Shown: in pieces, positions 1 through 7,756 of the stretch
Layout of the letters: each line of letters begins with the position of its first letter
Numbering within the stretch: position 1 is the first letter of the stretch
Assembly: GCF_023746535.1 (NCBI RefSeq)
Contig: NZ_CP098747.1
Span: 3,219,001 to 3,283,000, forward strand
Direction of reading: 5' to 3'
Length of the DNA stretch: 64,000 nt
DNA from: Sneathiella marina
Lineage (GTDB): Bacteria; Pseudomonadota; Alphaproteobacteria; Sneathiellales; Sneathiellaceae
Position numbers and translations under genes: made by a program
Notes under the pieces: generated by a model
What the model saw: only the letters and a program-made list of their open reading frames with translations
The model's database searches: none
Told to the model about the DNA's origin: nothing

Positions 1-393
1 ATCCTGCAACCTCGTTGGCGCGATTTTCGCCGCGTTCTGATCTTCGATGGTGCTGTCGTCCGCTTCCCGGTCCTCCGCATCCCAACGAAAGGCAATCTCG
101 TTAATGCCTTTCAGCACCACATGCAATTCGCGGCCCCGTTTGGTCAGGGAATAATTGACCGTGGGCGGCACCGTCGGCTTGTACTCCCGATGGACAAGGC
201 CGAAGGCTTCCAGCTTGCGCAATCGATCCGTCAGCACCTTGGCGGAAATATCAGGTATGCGTGTCGCAATCTCCCCGAACCGCAAAACTTTCTCGTTATC
301 CAGTACCCAGAGAAGATACGTCGTCCACGGCCCCATGATCTGTCGCAAGATGTTATCCATCGGGCATTGATTATGATTTTGTATGACGGTCAT
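1..393 (-). CDS. HxlR-family transcriptional regulator (3' end outside window)
   Basis: Reading leftward from an ATG at 393, 131 codons run open to base 1, so the C-terminus is cut off by the window edge. The protein opens with the family's typical N-terminal CPMDNILRQIMGPWTTYLLW, where a cysteine sits just ahead of the winged-helix DNA-binding domain. It continues with FGEIATRIPDISAKVLTDRL (recognition helix region) and YSLTKRGREL (wing). HxlR/YodB-type regulators are usually small dimeric repressors, and many sense quinones or reactive electrophiles through that cysteine. The divergent gene encodes a flavodoxin-like quinone reductase type protein and a palindromic site lies between them, so local repression of that gene is the likely role. 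An AGGAAA ribosome site precedes the start. Family is certain; the signal sensed is inferred. Confidence 0.9.
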   Translation of the reverse strand, partial: MTVIQNHNQCPMDNILRQIMGPWTTYLLWVLDNEKVLRFGEIATRIPDISAKVLTDRLRKLEAFGLVHREYKPTVPPTVNYSLTKRGRELHVVLKGINEIAFRWDAEDREADDSTIEDQNAAKIAPTRLQD

Positions 394-436
394 CACAATT
401 TTTCCTGTTTATTGCGCCTTTTCAACGCAAAATCCA

Positions 437-475
437 TTACTTACCAAAAGGTAACTACTTGCTAAAGGTAAGTAA
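437..475. promoter_or_regulatory. Palindromic operator between hxlR-type regulator and flavodoxin gene
   Basis: TTACTTACC at 437-445 is repeated as a perfect inverted copy, GGTAAGTAA, at 467-475. Inside it TTACC-AAAA-GGTAA (441-454) forms a second, smaller palindrome sharing the left arm. The ACTTAC/GTAAGT type arrangement is common upstream of reductase genes paired with HxlR regulators. It lies in the 144-base divergent intergenic region, where it could control both genes. Confidence 0.7.
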
Positions 476-537
476 AGGAAATAAATCCAACCCACCAAAC
501 AAATACACAGAGAATATTCAACACTCAGGAGTTCCAA

Positions 538-1113
538 ATGGCGAAAGTAGCAATCATCTTTTTCAGCGGATATGGCCATACGGCAAAACAGGCAGAAGCC
601 GTCCATGCCGGCGCGGCAAGCGTAAGCGGTGCCGAGGTTACCTCTATCCAGATCCCGGCAGACGGTAATCTGGATGAGGGCGTCTGGGACATATTGGCCG
701 CAGCCGATGCCATTGTTTTTGGCAGCCCAACTTATATGGGCGGTCCCGCCTGGCAATTTAAAAAGTTCGCCGATGAAAGCTCCAAGCCCTGGTTCGCCCT
801 TGCCTGGAAAGACAAAATTGCCGGCGGCTTCACCAATTCCGCTTCTGTTAACGGCGATAAATTTGCCACCCTCAGCTACTTTTTCACCTTATCGCAGCAG
901 CATGGTCAAATCTGGGTAGGCACAGGATTGCCTCCCGCCAACACAAAGGCGCATGGGCATGAGGACGTAAACTGGACTGCCGGTTTCTCCGGCGCCATGG
1001 CCATCTCCCCATCTGATGCCTCACCGGAAGAGGCTCCGCGCGCCGGCGATCTGGAGACTGCCCGCCTCTATGGTGCCCGTCTTGCTGAATACACAGTAAA
1101 GACGCGCAGCTAG
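538..1113 (+). CDS. Flavodoxin-family NAD(P)H-dependent oxidoreductase (WrbA-like)
   Basis: This 191-residue cytoplasmic protein has a flavodoxin fold. Residues 3-15 (KVAIIFFSGYGHT) match the first beta strand and FMN phosphate-binding loop, FGSPTYMGGPAWQFKKF near residues 60-77 matches the second FMN loop, and the GGFTNSAS segment the third. WrbA-type enzymes reduce quinones by two electrons with NAD(P)H, avoiding semiquinone radicals. The gene is divergent from an HxlR-type regulator across a palindromic operator, the usual arrangement for quinone- or electrophile-induced reductases. The ATG is preceded by AGGAG. It could instead be a related flavodoxin-like reductase with another acceptor; the physiological substrate cannot be read from sequence. 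Confidence 0.85.
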   Translation: MAKVAIIFFSGYGHTAKQAEAVHAGAASVSGAEVTSIQIPADGNLDEGVWDILAAADAIVFGSPTYMGGPAWQFKKFADESSKPWFALAWKDKIAGGFTNSASVNGDKFATLSYFFTLSQQHGQIWVGTGLPPANTKAHGHEDVNWTAGFSGAMAISPSDASPEEAPRAGDLETARLYGARLAEYTVKTRS

Positions 1114-1123
1114 CACCCTTTTC

Positions 1124-1159
1124 CGGAGATTACCGATCCTTCATCGGTGATCTCCGTTT
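1124..1159 (+). terminator. Strong hairpin after flavodoxin gene
   Basis: Bases 1124-1137 and 1143-1156 form a 14-bp stem with one T-G pair and a 5-base CCTTC loop, starting 10 bases after the stop codon and followed by TTTCC. The short T tract makes it a moderate rather than textbook terminator, but it fits the end of a single-gene unit. Confidence 0.6.
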
Positions 1160-1252
1160 CCGCCTGCAAAAAATATTTCTGGCTCTCCGTGCCGCAGGAA
1201 GGGTAAGCTCTGGCTCTGGCCTGACTTATTCCCCCTTTAGAGAGTTTTCACG

Positions 1253-1843
1253 GTGCTGTCTTTTTCCATCGCGGTTTTTTTGCTGATTATCACCCCCGGG
1301 CCGGGCGTTCTGTCAACCGCCGGGGTTGGTGCGGCCTTTGGAAAAAGAGCCGGCTTCCAGTATGTAACAGGCCTTTTTGTTGGCAATAACCTGGTCGCCC
1401 TTGCGGTGGTGTCCGGACTGGCGGCGATCATCTTTTCCGTGCCCGCCGTGCGCAATGTCATGTTGGTACTGTCAATAATCTATCTGTGCTATCTCGCCTT
1501 TCGCATCGCCTCGGCTGGCGCTAAAATTGCCATTATCGAAGCCGAAAAACAGCCCGGTTTTCTGTCCGGTCTTGCCCTGCAAGCCATTAATCCAAAAGCC
1601 TATGCGGTCAACACGACTTTTTTTACGGGATTCGCCTTCGCGGGTGACGCGTTACTGGAAGAAACCATCATCAAGTTCATTACCCTCAATGCCATCTGGG
1701 TGCCGGTCCATTTGTTGTGGCTATATGCCGGAATTAAAGTCAAGGAAATGGAACTGGCCCCGGCCATCCAGTTTCGGGTGAATATGTTGATGGCGACGGC
1801 CATGTTGGTGGTGGTCGGCCTCGCCCTTTATAATCTGCTATAG
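1253..1843 (+). CDS. LysE/RhtB-family exporter
   Basis: This is a 196-residue, very hydrophobic inner-membrane protein with about six transmembrane helices. The N-terminal ITPGPGVLSTAGVGAAFG stretch is the LysE/RhtB signature, and NPKAYAVNTTFF around residues 112-123 is the second family motif. The GTG at 1253 is chosen because it places the PGP signature at the usual distance from the N-terminus. Family members export amino acids and related small molecules (lysine, homoserine, threonine, leucine), but the substrate cannot be assigned here. It sits alone, between two hairpin terminators, with no recognisable LysR-type regulator beside it. Confidence 0.85.
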   Translation: MLSFSIAVFLLIITPGPGVLSTAGVGAAFGKRAGFQYVTGLFVGNNLVALAVVSGLAAIIFSVPAVRNVMLVLSIIYLCYLAFRIASAGAKIAIIEAEKQPGFLSGLALQAINPKAYAVNTTFFTGFAFAGDALLEETIIKFITLNAIWVPVHLLWLYAGIKVKEMELAPAIQFRVNMLMATAMLVVVGLALYNLL

Positions 1844-1886
1844 ACAATCGACGAGCGTCATCCATAAAAACCCTGGCTTCACGCAG

Positions 1887-1914
1887 GGCTGAAAATTGCC
1901 AGCCGTTTTTTTTT
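1887..1914 (+). terminator. Rho-independent terminator after LysE-family gene
   Basis: GGCTG (1887-1891) pairs with CAGCC (1900-1904) around an 8-base loop and is followed by G and nine T residues (1906-1914). A second small stem, CCCTG/CAGGG, lies just before it. It is 43 bases after the exporter stop codon. Confidence 0.75.
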
Positions 1915-1950
1915 GCGTCGAACTTAAAAGCTCACGCTGATTTTTTTATG

Positions 1951-2397
1951 CTAGGTCAGATCGCCGGGGGAATCAGCAACCAGACGATGGAGCAACCCGG
2001 AAAGCTGATCCAGCTCAGCCTCTGTCCACCGATCCCGAAATACATAAGTCGCTTGCTTCGAGAATGTCGCCCGCGCCTCTTTCACTTTTTCAAGACCGGA
2101 ATCTGTCAATACGACAAACGCCAGTCTTGCATCTCGGGCATCTGCCTGCCGCGTAACCAGTCCGATTTTTTCCATGGGCGTCGCCATCCGGGTTATGGTG
2201 GAGGCGGTTACATGCATCCGTTTTGCCAGCTCCACACGCGACAGGCGGTGAAGCGGCGCCTGCTCCAGATGCAGGAGAAGGAAAACCTCGTTTACCGAGA
2301 TTCCATGAACCGAGGCAACATCGCCTGAAAGACGTGCTTTAATCTGCTCGGCGGACTGCAAAAGACGCAGGATATTTTTCAGACATAAATCTTCCAT
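1951..2397 (-). CDS. MarR-family transcriptional regulator
   Basis: This 148-residue protein has the MarR winged-helix layout. An N-terminal dimerisation helix is followed by the helix-turn-helix (VELAKRMHVTASTITRMATPM, roughly residues 74-95), a wing containing DARDARLAFVVLTDSG, and a C-terminal helix for dimerisation. MarR proteins bind pseudopalindromes as dimers and release DNA on binding small, often phenolic, ligands. The gene is divergent from a P-loop kinase-like gene, with a perfect palindrome (2419-2432) in the 63-base gap, so it probably controls itself and that neighbour. No ligand can be inferred. Confidence 0.85.
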   Translation of the reverse strand: MEDLCLKNILRLLQSAEQIKARLSGDVASVHGISVNEVFLLLHLEQAPLHRLSRVELAKRMHVTASTITRMATPMEKIGLVTRQADARDARLAFVVLTDSGLEKVKEARATFSKQATYVFRDRWTEAELDQLSGLLHRLVADSPGDLT

Positions 2398-2418
2398 TCA
2401 AAAATTATATACTATATG

Positions 2419-2432
2419 CTTGCATATGCAAG
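2419..2432. promoter_or_regulatory. Palindromic operator, likely MarR-type site
   Basis: CTTGCATATGCAAG is a perfect 14-bp palindrome in the gap between the divergent marR-type gene and the kinase-like gene, 22 bases upstream of the former. It lies in AT-rich DNA (TATATACTATATG) that could hold the -10 element. Its size and TTGC...GCAA form suit a MarR dimer. Confidence 0.6.
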
Positions 2433-2460
2433 TACTTAGCAATAAAAATGGAGAACTAGG

Positions 2461-2970
2461 GTGATACAGGAGAACAAGACCAGCTTGATCCATCTGATAT
2501 GTGGCTCCACAGGTGCTGGTAAAACGACATATGCGCGAGAATTGGCCAATGACATAAGCGGGGTAATTTTCTCCATTGATGAGTGGATGGTCTCCTTGTT
2601 TGGCGAGGATGCGCCTAAAGACTTAAGTCCGACATGGTTTGTCCCCCGTGTTTCACGCTGTGAAAACCAAATGTGGGCAATGGCCTTGCAGTTAGGGAGG
2701 CTCGGCATTCCGTCTATTTTGGACCTCGGGTTTCAAAGACGTGAACACCGCCAGAGATACGCTTCCCTTGCAAGATCATCGCAACTTTCTGCCAAGCTTC
2801 ATTTCCTTGATATTGCGGCGTCGGAGAGGTGGGAACGTGTGCAGTCTCGCAATGAAAAGCAAGGCGATACCTTCCATATGAAGATCACACGCAACATGTT
2901 TGACTATATCGAAACGATTTGGGAACCGCCAAGCGAGGATGAATTCCAATCAATATCTGCGGTAGATTGA
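2461..2970 (+). CDS. P-loop ATP-binding protein (zeta toxin/nucleotide kinase-like)
   Basis: This 169-residue protein begins with a Walker A loop (GSTGAGKTT, residues 16-24) after a first beta strand. SIDEW (around residues 39-43) supplies the DxD/E-type acid that small kinases use next. A lid-like segment with R and K residues (RERVQSRNEK type) follows around 125-140. The architecture is that of the small P-loop kinase/zeta-toxin-like ATPases annotated as AAA family ATPase, which phosphorylate small molecules or, in toxins, UDP-sugars. No antitoxin gene is adjacent, so a toxin role is not supported. The start is GTG; a MarR-type regulator is divergent. Substrate unknown. Confidence 0.7.
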   Translation: MIQENKTSLIHLICGSTGAGKTTYARELANDISGVIFSIDEWMVSLFGEDAPKDLSPTWFVPRVSRCENQMWAMALQLGRLGIPSILDLGFQRREHRQRYASLARSSQLSAKLHFLDIAASERWERVQSRNEKQGDTFHMKITRNMFDYIETIWEPPSEDEFQSISAVD

Positions 2971-2971
2971 T

Positions 2972-3601
2972 TTAATAGGACAAGGCTGGCGACTGACGCA
3001 GATAAACATCATCGGTCAACTGTCGCAGCATGAAATCCGCAATATCGGGTGGCGCCATCTTGAGCTTGAAAGCCGGATCCAGTTTGCTAAAGCCATGCTC
3101 ATACGGGCGGGAGCCTTCCTCTTTGGCGAAATTCGACGGCCGGGCGATTATCCAGTCCAGGGAGCTTTTGCGCACATACTCTTCTTGGGCGTTATGGTCT
3201 TTGAACAGCCGGCGCATCATCAATGGCACGATAAGATATTTATAATGCCAAGGCAGCAAGCTCCAGCTGTCCCCCGCTCCGAGACCGGAAAGGCATACGA
3301 ACCGCTTTACGCCCGCTGTTTCCATGGCGGTGACGATATTCCGGGTTCCGGTGGCGCGCAAGCCCTCCTTGTTCAATAACGGCATCCCCAGCGCACAGAT
3401 AACGGCGTCCTGCCCCTCAATGGCGTTTGCAACGGCCACAGGATCCCGCACGTCCCCGTTGAAAACATGAAGGGCATCCGCCGACTGCCCGATGCCGTCT
3501 GGCGACCGTGTAAAGGCCGTCACCTCGTGACCTTGCATCAGCGCCTGATCCACTAAAAAACGGCCGATCGTCCCTGTCGCACCAAAAATAGTAACTTTCA
3601 T
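2972..3601 (-). CDS. NAD(P)-binding atypical SDR (NmrA/YwnB-like)
   Basis: This 209-residue Rossmann protein opens KVTIFGATGTIGRFLVDQAL, whose GATGTIG loop binds the dinucleotide. FTRSPD (end of the second strand) is compatible with NADP, and AVICALG marks the fourth strand. It lacks the classical YxxxK catalytic pair, placing it with atypical SDRs that act as reductases, epimerases or redox sensors. The ATG at 3601 is chosen over an upstream start because AGGAG lies in front of it and because the upstream start would bury the operators in coding sequence. It is divergent from a TetR-type regulator, with which it shares three palindromes. Function beyond NAD(P) binding is unknown. Confidence 0.85.
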   Translation of the reverse strand: MKVTIFGATGTIGRFLVDQALMQGHEVTAFTRSPDGIGQSADALHVFNGDVRDPVAVANAIEGQDAVICALGMPLLNKEGLRATGTRNIVTAMETAGVKRFVCLSGLGAGDSWSLLPWHYKYLIVPLMMRRLFKDHNAQEEYVRKSSLDWIIARPSNFAKEEGSRPYEHGFSKLDPAFKLKMAPPDIADFMLRQLTDDVYLRQSPALSY

Positions 3602-3618
3602 CTCATTCTCCTCTTTAC

Positions 3619-3674
3619 TTGACACAGTGTCAATTGACATCATGTCAAGTAGGAGGTGCTTTACACTATGTCAA
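3619..3674. promoter_or_regulatory. Tandem palindromic operators between SDR and tetR-type gene
   Basis: TTGACACAGTGTCAA (3619-3633) and TTGACATCATGTCAA (3634-3648) are two perfect 15-bp palindromes lying end to end. A third, imperfect copy (TTTACACTATGTCAA, 3660-3674) overlaps the regulator's own start codon. The common half-site is TTGACA(C/T), which also resembles a -35 box. TetR dimers bind such 15-bp sites, so both repression of the SDR gene and self-repression are likely. Confidence 0.8.
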
Positions 3675-4255
3675 GTACAATTTTGGAGACACGAACCCGA
3701 ATCTTGAAAGCGACCCTGGATTTATTGTCCGATGGCAGGGCACATGCGGTACGGATGACGGATATTGCAAAACAGGCGGGCATCTCGCGGCAGGCGGTGT
3801 ATTTGCATTTCGACAATCGGGCAGATTTACTGATTGCGGCAACGCTGTATCTGGACGAACTGAAAGGCAGCGACGACCGGCTAGTCCCCAGCAGGACCGC
3901 GAAATCCGGCGTTGAGCGATTGGATGCCTTTGTCGAAGGCTGGGCCAACTATATTCCGGAGATTTTTGGAATAGGGAAAGCCCTGATGGCCATGAAGGAA
4001 GACGACGAGGCCGCGGCGGCGGCCTGGAATCAACGCATGCAGGATATGCGCGAAGGATGCGAGGCGGCCATTCTGGCCCTGCAGCATGATAAGCAACTGC
4101 GGCCTGGCTTTAGCGCGGACGACGCAACGGATATCCTCTGGACCCTGCTCTCAATCCGTAACTGGGAACAGCTGCGGATAGATTGCGGCTGGTCTCAAGA
4201 GCAATATATTCAGGCAACGCTGAAAACAGCCCGGCGGTTATTTATCCGTGATTAA
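3668..4255 (+). CDS. TetR/AcrR-family transcriptional regulator
   Basis: This is a 195-residue repressor. The N-terminal TetR helix-turn-helix spans about residues 8-55, including MTDIAKQAGISRQAVYLHFD followed by NRADLL. The remaining all-helical part is the ligand-binding and dimerisation domain. The ATG at 3668 is preferred: AGGAGG at 3651-3656 precedes it, whereas an in-frame GTG at 3656 overlaps that ribosome site. The start codon lies within the third copy of the operator. It is divergent from the SDR gene and ends with a 4-base overlap against the convergent esterase gene. The inducer is unknown. Confidence 0.88.
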   Translation: MSSTILETRTRILKATLDLLSDGRAHAVRMTDIAKQAGISRQAVYLHFDNRADLLIAATLYLDELKGSDDRLVPSRTAKSGVERLDAFVEGWANYIPEIFGIGKALMAMKEDDEAAAAAWNQRMQDMREGCEAAILALQHDKQLRPGFSADDATDILWTLLSIRNWEQLRIDCGWSQEQYIQATLKTARRLFIRD

Positions 4256-5451
4256 TCGACGACAGCATCCGAAATTGCCCGCTTAAGCTCGGCGGCAAAC
4301 GGATGGAGAAAAGACATATTCCGTTGCGCCATTATTAGCCCGGCATAATTATGCTTAGGAGAATACCACCATTGTGTCCCGGCTATCCCGCCCCACCAGA
4401 CATCGCCGACAACTGCCTCACTTTGATAGCGTAAAGGCGCCAGACTGATCCCACTGGCCAAGCCAAAACCATTGCCCGCCATCTCGCCAATCCCGGCAAA
4501 CCGGATAAATCGACCTTCCGGCAGTTGATTGACAGACATCATCGCCAGGGTTTCCGGTTTCAAGAGGGCATTCCCGCCCGGCATGAGCGAACGCATCAGG
4601 CGCAGCATATCGGGCAATGTTGATACCAACCCACCGCCGCCTGATTCCCGGGCATAGGGTTTAAGATAAACATCCGGCTTCGGATAATCTTTGACAGCGG
4701 TTAGCCCTGGTGTCATCGGGGCAAGTAAGTCGGCCCCCTTATATAAGGCTACCAGCCGCGCCTGATCTGCCTCCGGCACCCAAAACCCGGTATCCACCAT
4801 GGCCAGGGGATCAAAAATCCGCCGTTTTAAAAACGCTCCCAGCGACTGCCCGCTCAGAACCTCGATCAACCGTCCCAACACATCCGTCCCGTGGGAATAT
4901 CCCCAGTTGCTGCCGGGATCGAACACCAGCGGAACATCGGCCAGCATATCAATCAATTCCGCATTGGAATGGCCCGGACCACCAATATCCAGCGCCGTAT
5001 AATGCTCTGAAATGACACTGCCCGGATCCATGAAAGCATATGTCAAGCCCGACTGATGGGTCAGCAAGTGGCGGATCGTGATGGATTGCGTCGCCGGGCG
5101 TGTCTGACTGATATCTGTCGCATCGGGCGCCAGCACTTGCTGATTGGCCAGCTGCGGCAGATAGGTTTCGATCGGGTCATCGAGGTCCAGCTGCCCTGCC
5201 TCCATCAGCATCAAGACACCCATGGAGGTCATCAATTTCGTATTGGAGAACACGCGAAAAATATGATCCTGTTTAAGCACCACTTGCTGTTCTCGATCAG
5301 CCCAGCCGGCACAATGAACATCGACCAGATCCTGCCCCACCAATACTGCGGAAGACACACCCGCCAACAGTTCCTTATCGACATATTTCTGCATAGCCGC
5401 GTGCAAAGCGCTGAAATTAAACTTTGATTCGATCAGTTTAAGGGAAGTCAT
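4252..5451 (-). CDS. Serine hydrolase, family VIII esterase / class C beta-lactamase fold
   Basis: This 399-residue protein carries the SxxK nucleophile motif as SNTK (Ser69-Lys72). The second motif is YSH (Tyr185-His187) in GYSHGTDVLGRLIEVL. A YSx-xTDVLGR context is typical of family VIII carboxylesterases, whereas true class C beta-lactamases have YxN. GGIAGTQWW near the C-terminus stands in place of the KTG box. No signal peptide is visible, also favouring a cytoplasmic esterase. Likely reaction: hydrolysis of a carboxylic ester through a serine acyl-enzyme. The 3' end overlaps the convergent tetR-type gene by 4 bases. Substrate unknown. Confidence 0.82.
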   Translation of the reverse strand: MTSLKLIESKFNFSALHAAMQKYVDKELLAGVSSAVLVGQDLVDVHCAGWADREQQVVLKQDHIFRVFSNTKLMTSMGVLMLMEAGQLDLDDPIETYLPQLANQQVLAPDATDISQTRPATQSITIRHLLTHQSGLTYAFMDPGSVISEHYTALDIGGPGHSNAELIDMLADVPLVFDPGSNWGYSHGTDVLGRLIEVLSGQSLGAFLKRRIFDPLAMVDTGFWVPEADQARLVALYKGADLLAPMTPGLTAVKDYPKPDVYLKPYARESGGGGLVSTLPDMLRLMRSLMPGGNALLKPETLAMMSVNQLPEGRFIRFAGIGEMAGNGFGLASGISLAPLRYQSEAVVGDVWWGGIAGTQWWYSPKHNYAGLIMAQRNMSFLHPFAAELKRAISDAVVD

Positions 5452-5505
5452 ATTTACCGCGCCTTTATTATTTTCCGGATCTCTCTTTTGGATCCGTTTT
5501 TTTAT

Positions 5506-5537
5506 GAAAAACCGGACTGCCCGAAATGGGCAGTCCG
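5506..5537 (-). terminator. Rho-independent terminator after DUF481 gene
   Basis: Bases 5513-5522 and 5528-5537 form a perfect 10-bp GC-rich stem. On the minus strand the stem is followed by GGTTTTT, just beyond the DUF481 stop codon. A second hairpin with a T tract on the plus strand (CGGATC/GATCCG, 5475-5503) sits beside it. Confidence 0.85.
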
Positions 5538-5543
5538 TTTATC

Positions 5544-6596
5544 TCACCAAGCGTAACCGACAGTCAACAAATAGGTTGTGTCATTCTTTTTAGCACCGGC
5601 GCCCGGTGCGTTGTCCCGATCGAAATTCACCTGGAGTGTGGTTTGGAAATTATCAAAAATTGGGACACGTACACCCGTTTGCGACAGGAATACGTAATCA
5701 TCCATATTCTCCAGACCTTGGGTCAGACGATGATTATGGAAGGCTTCCAGCTTCCAGTCTTCAAGCAGGACATGCCGAAAGCGCAAAGCCCAGATCGCCG
5801 CCGCATAATCGCTGTTACTGCCGGCATAAAAATCTTCCACCACATAACCGGGACCAGCCTGAACAGACAGGCTGGTTCTGTTTGTGTCGTAAATCTGATA
5901 ACCCAGACCAGTGGTTGCCGTTGTCCGTAACCGTAAATCGGCATATTTATCATGCTCGAACGACAGGCCGTTATTCCAGAACCATTGTTCATCAATAAAA
6001 TAGTCATAGGTGTTGAAGAGGTTGAAAGTCTGCTTCGTGTTAACGCCGTCAGTATTTTCGTAATCCGCATTGAGGGCGACAATCACCCTGTCATCGGGCC
6101 AGCGGAACGTTCCCTCCCCATCAATATGGTAGGTTTCGGCGTCTGTATTACCCTCTTCCTTCTTGAGGCCGATATTGAAAAAGCCGGAATATCTGAGGCC
6201 GGACAAATCCGGCGGATTGATGGCGGCAACCTGACTAAGGTCAACCTCTTTGGCGCCAGCGGCCGTATCGACCACTTCCAGTTTATTGTCCGCCGGCGCG
6301 GTGAGCGGCCCTTCCAGCATCTTGTCATCGTCCAGCTGAATGCGAACGGCCTGATCCGTCGTCAGGCGACTGATATCCGCCCAGTTGATCTCGACCTTAC
6401 CGGCATACTTTGTTTCAAAAACCAGTTTATCTTCAGCCTTGCTAACGACCGTGCCGGTTAATCTATCGCCATTTTTGAGAAATACTTCATCGGCTTGAGC
6501 AGCCGCCGAAACAGCGAGCAGGGCCGCCCCTAAAATGACCGTTCGAGCGGCGACCTGTGAAATTCCAAACCAACCGCCTGTACCTGTATTATTCAT
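5544..6596 (-). CDS. DUF481 (YdiY-like) outer-membrane protein
   Basis: This is a 350-residue secreted protein. A signal peptide ends in an Ala-rich stretch (LLAVSAAAQA), followed by ADEVFLKNGDRLTGTV, a small beta-rich domain often found ahead of DUF481. The second half has the alternating aromatic/polar strands of a beta-barrel (for example GLKKEEGNTDAETYHI and YDYFIDEQWFW) and ends in an aromatic residue (GYAW), as outer-membrane barrels do. The function of the family is not established. The ATG at 6596 is preferred to a TTG at 6632, because it places the signal peptide closer to the N-terminus. A strong terminator follows. Confidence 0.82.
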   Translation of the reverse strand: MNNTGTGGWFGISQVAARTVILGAALLAVSAAAQADEVFLKNGDRLTGTVVSKAEDKLVFETKYAGKVEINWADISRLTTDQAVRIQLDDDKMLEGPLTAPADNKLEVVDTAAGAKEVDLSQVAAINPPDLSGLRYSGFFNIGLKKEEGNTDAETYHIDGEGTFRWPDDRVIVALNADYENTDGVNTKQTFNLFNTYDYFIDEQWFWNNGLSFEHDKYADLRLRTTATTGLGYQIYDTNRTSLSVQAGPGYVVEDFYAGSNSDYAAAIWALRFRHVLLEDWKLEAFHNHRLTQGLENMDDYVFLSQTGVRVPIFDNFQTTLQVNFDRDNAPGAGAKKNDTTYLLTVGYAW

Positions 6597-6745
6597 AACG
6601 CCCCCAACGGAACAGTGTTTCTGTTGCTGCAAAATATGACATGAAGAAAGAAAGTCAACATGACGATTAGTAAATATGATTATTACAATACACGGCTTGA
6701 CAGGCGGCCATGATGTGAGGAGTAAATCTCCGCTTATTCGACTTT

Positions 6746-7615
6746 TTACTCCTTGCAGGCCGAATAGAAATTCAGGCTGGCAGGTATGGACAGTCCGCCC
6801 GGCACAACAAAATTCTGCATCCGCTCAGCGATCTCCTCACTGATTGCCCTGACATCCTCCGGTTTGCCTCCCAACTCTTTTACGACTCGCATCACCGGTC
6901 CCACATTGCAGGCTAGATATGTCGCAGCATCAAGGGTTCCTTGATAAAACAAATCAATCTTTTCATTGGTGGCAGTAACATCCTGCAAACCTGCATCGCG
7001 CAAAATCCCGGATACCCGCTCCAGATCGGCGAACGCCATGGGCCCCGGCGCATGGGGGTCGGACGGGGCGACTGATCCAAGCTGATCGATCGCGACATCA
7101 CGTGGTATCTGGAACCAGGGGTTTTCGTTCATGTAGGACCAGCTGACAAAATGTAACCGCCCACCCGGCTTCAGCGCCCGTGCCATGTTGGCAAACGCAA
7201 TTACTGGATCGCTAAAGAACATCACGCCGAACCGCGACAGCAATACATCAAGGCTTTCCTCGGCAAAGCCATGGGTTTGGGCATCGGCTAAAAGATAGTC
7301 AATTGAGCCTGCGTTCGGGTCAACGTCAACTTGTTTTGCGCAATCCAGCAACAAGGCAGAGATATCCACCCCAATAACACTGCCACTGGCGCCGGATAGC
7401 AAGGCAGAATCCCGTGTTGTCGCTCCTGTTCCGCACCCTACATCAAGGATTTTCTCGCCTTTTTGAATGTTTGTTTTCGTCAAAAGCTGATCCTTGACCG
7501 TTGCCAGAAGGCTGTCCATTTCATGCTGAAAATCAACCCATTTTTGACCGGCGGCTGAATTCCAATAGGTCTCTTCCATGTCATTTGAATCATTTTTCTG
7601 GGTCGATGAGGACAT
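6746..7615 (-). CDS. Class I SAM-dependent methyltransferase (UbiE/COQ5-like)
   Basis: This 289-residue protein has a Rossmann-like SAM-binding domain. ILDVGCGTGATT is motif I, VIGVDIS is the acidic end of strand 2, LLADAQTHGF is motif II, and LKPGGRLHFVSW is motif III. The N-terminal part, with ETYWNSAAGQKW, is a pattern of methyltransferases acting on small molecules. The ATG at 7615 has an AGGAGA ribosome site directly upstream; a longer open frame lacks one. The acceptor substrate cannot be deduced, and no pathway genes are adjacent. Confidence 0.85.
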   Translation of the reverse strand: MSSSTQKNDSNDMEETYWNSAAGQKWVDFQHEMDSLLATVKDQLLTKTNIQKGEKILDVGCGTGATTRDSALLSGASGSVIGVDISALLLDCAKQVDVDPNAGSIDYLLADAQTHGFAEESLDVLLSRFGVMFFSDPVIAFANMARALKPGGRLHFVSWSYMNENPWFQIPRDVAIDQLGSVAPSDPHAPGPMAFADLERVSGILRDAGLQDVTATNEKIDLFYQGTLDAATYLACNVGPVMRVVKELGGKPEDVRAISEEIAERMQNFVVPGGLSIPASLNFYSACKE

Positions 7616-7756
7616 ACGTATCTCCTGGGGGAATGAAATAGGAAAATGCAGCCTAACAGAAATTTCAGCAGACATATACGATCCTGTTAAGCGCATTTTT
7701 TATTGCCTTCAGCACCCACACGGCATAGCCTGCGGCGTATATTGAGAGGGTAAATC

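Noticed and set aside
2461-2970. Toxin-antitoxin locus based on the zeta-toxin-like P-loop protein
   Set aside because: The upstream gene is a MarR regulator transcribed divergently, not a small antitoxin, and there is no downstream partner.
4252-5451. Class C beta-lactamase call
   Set aside because: The second motif is YSH in a TDVLGR context and there is no signal peptide or KTG box, favouring a family VIII esterase.
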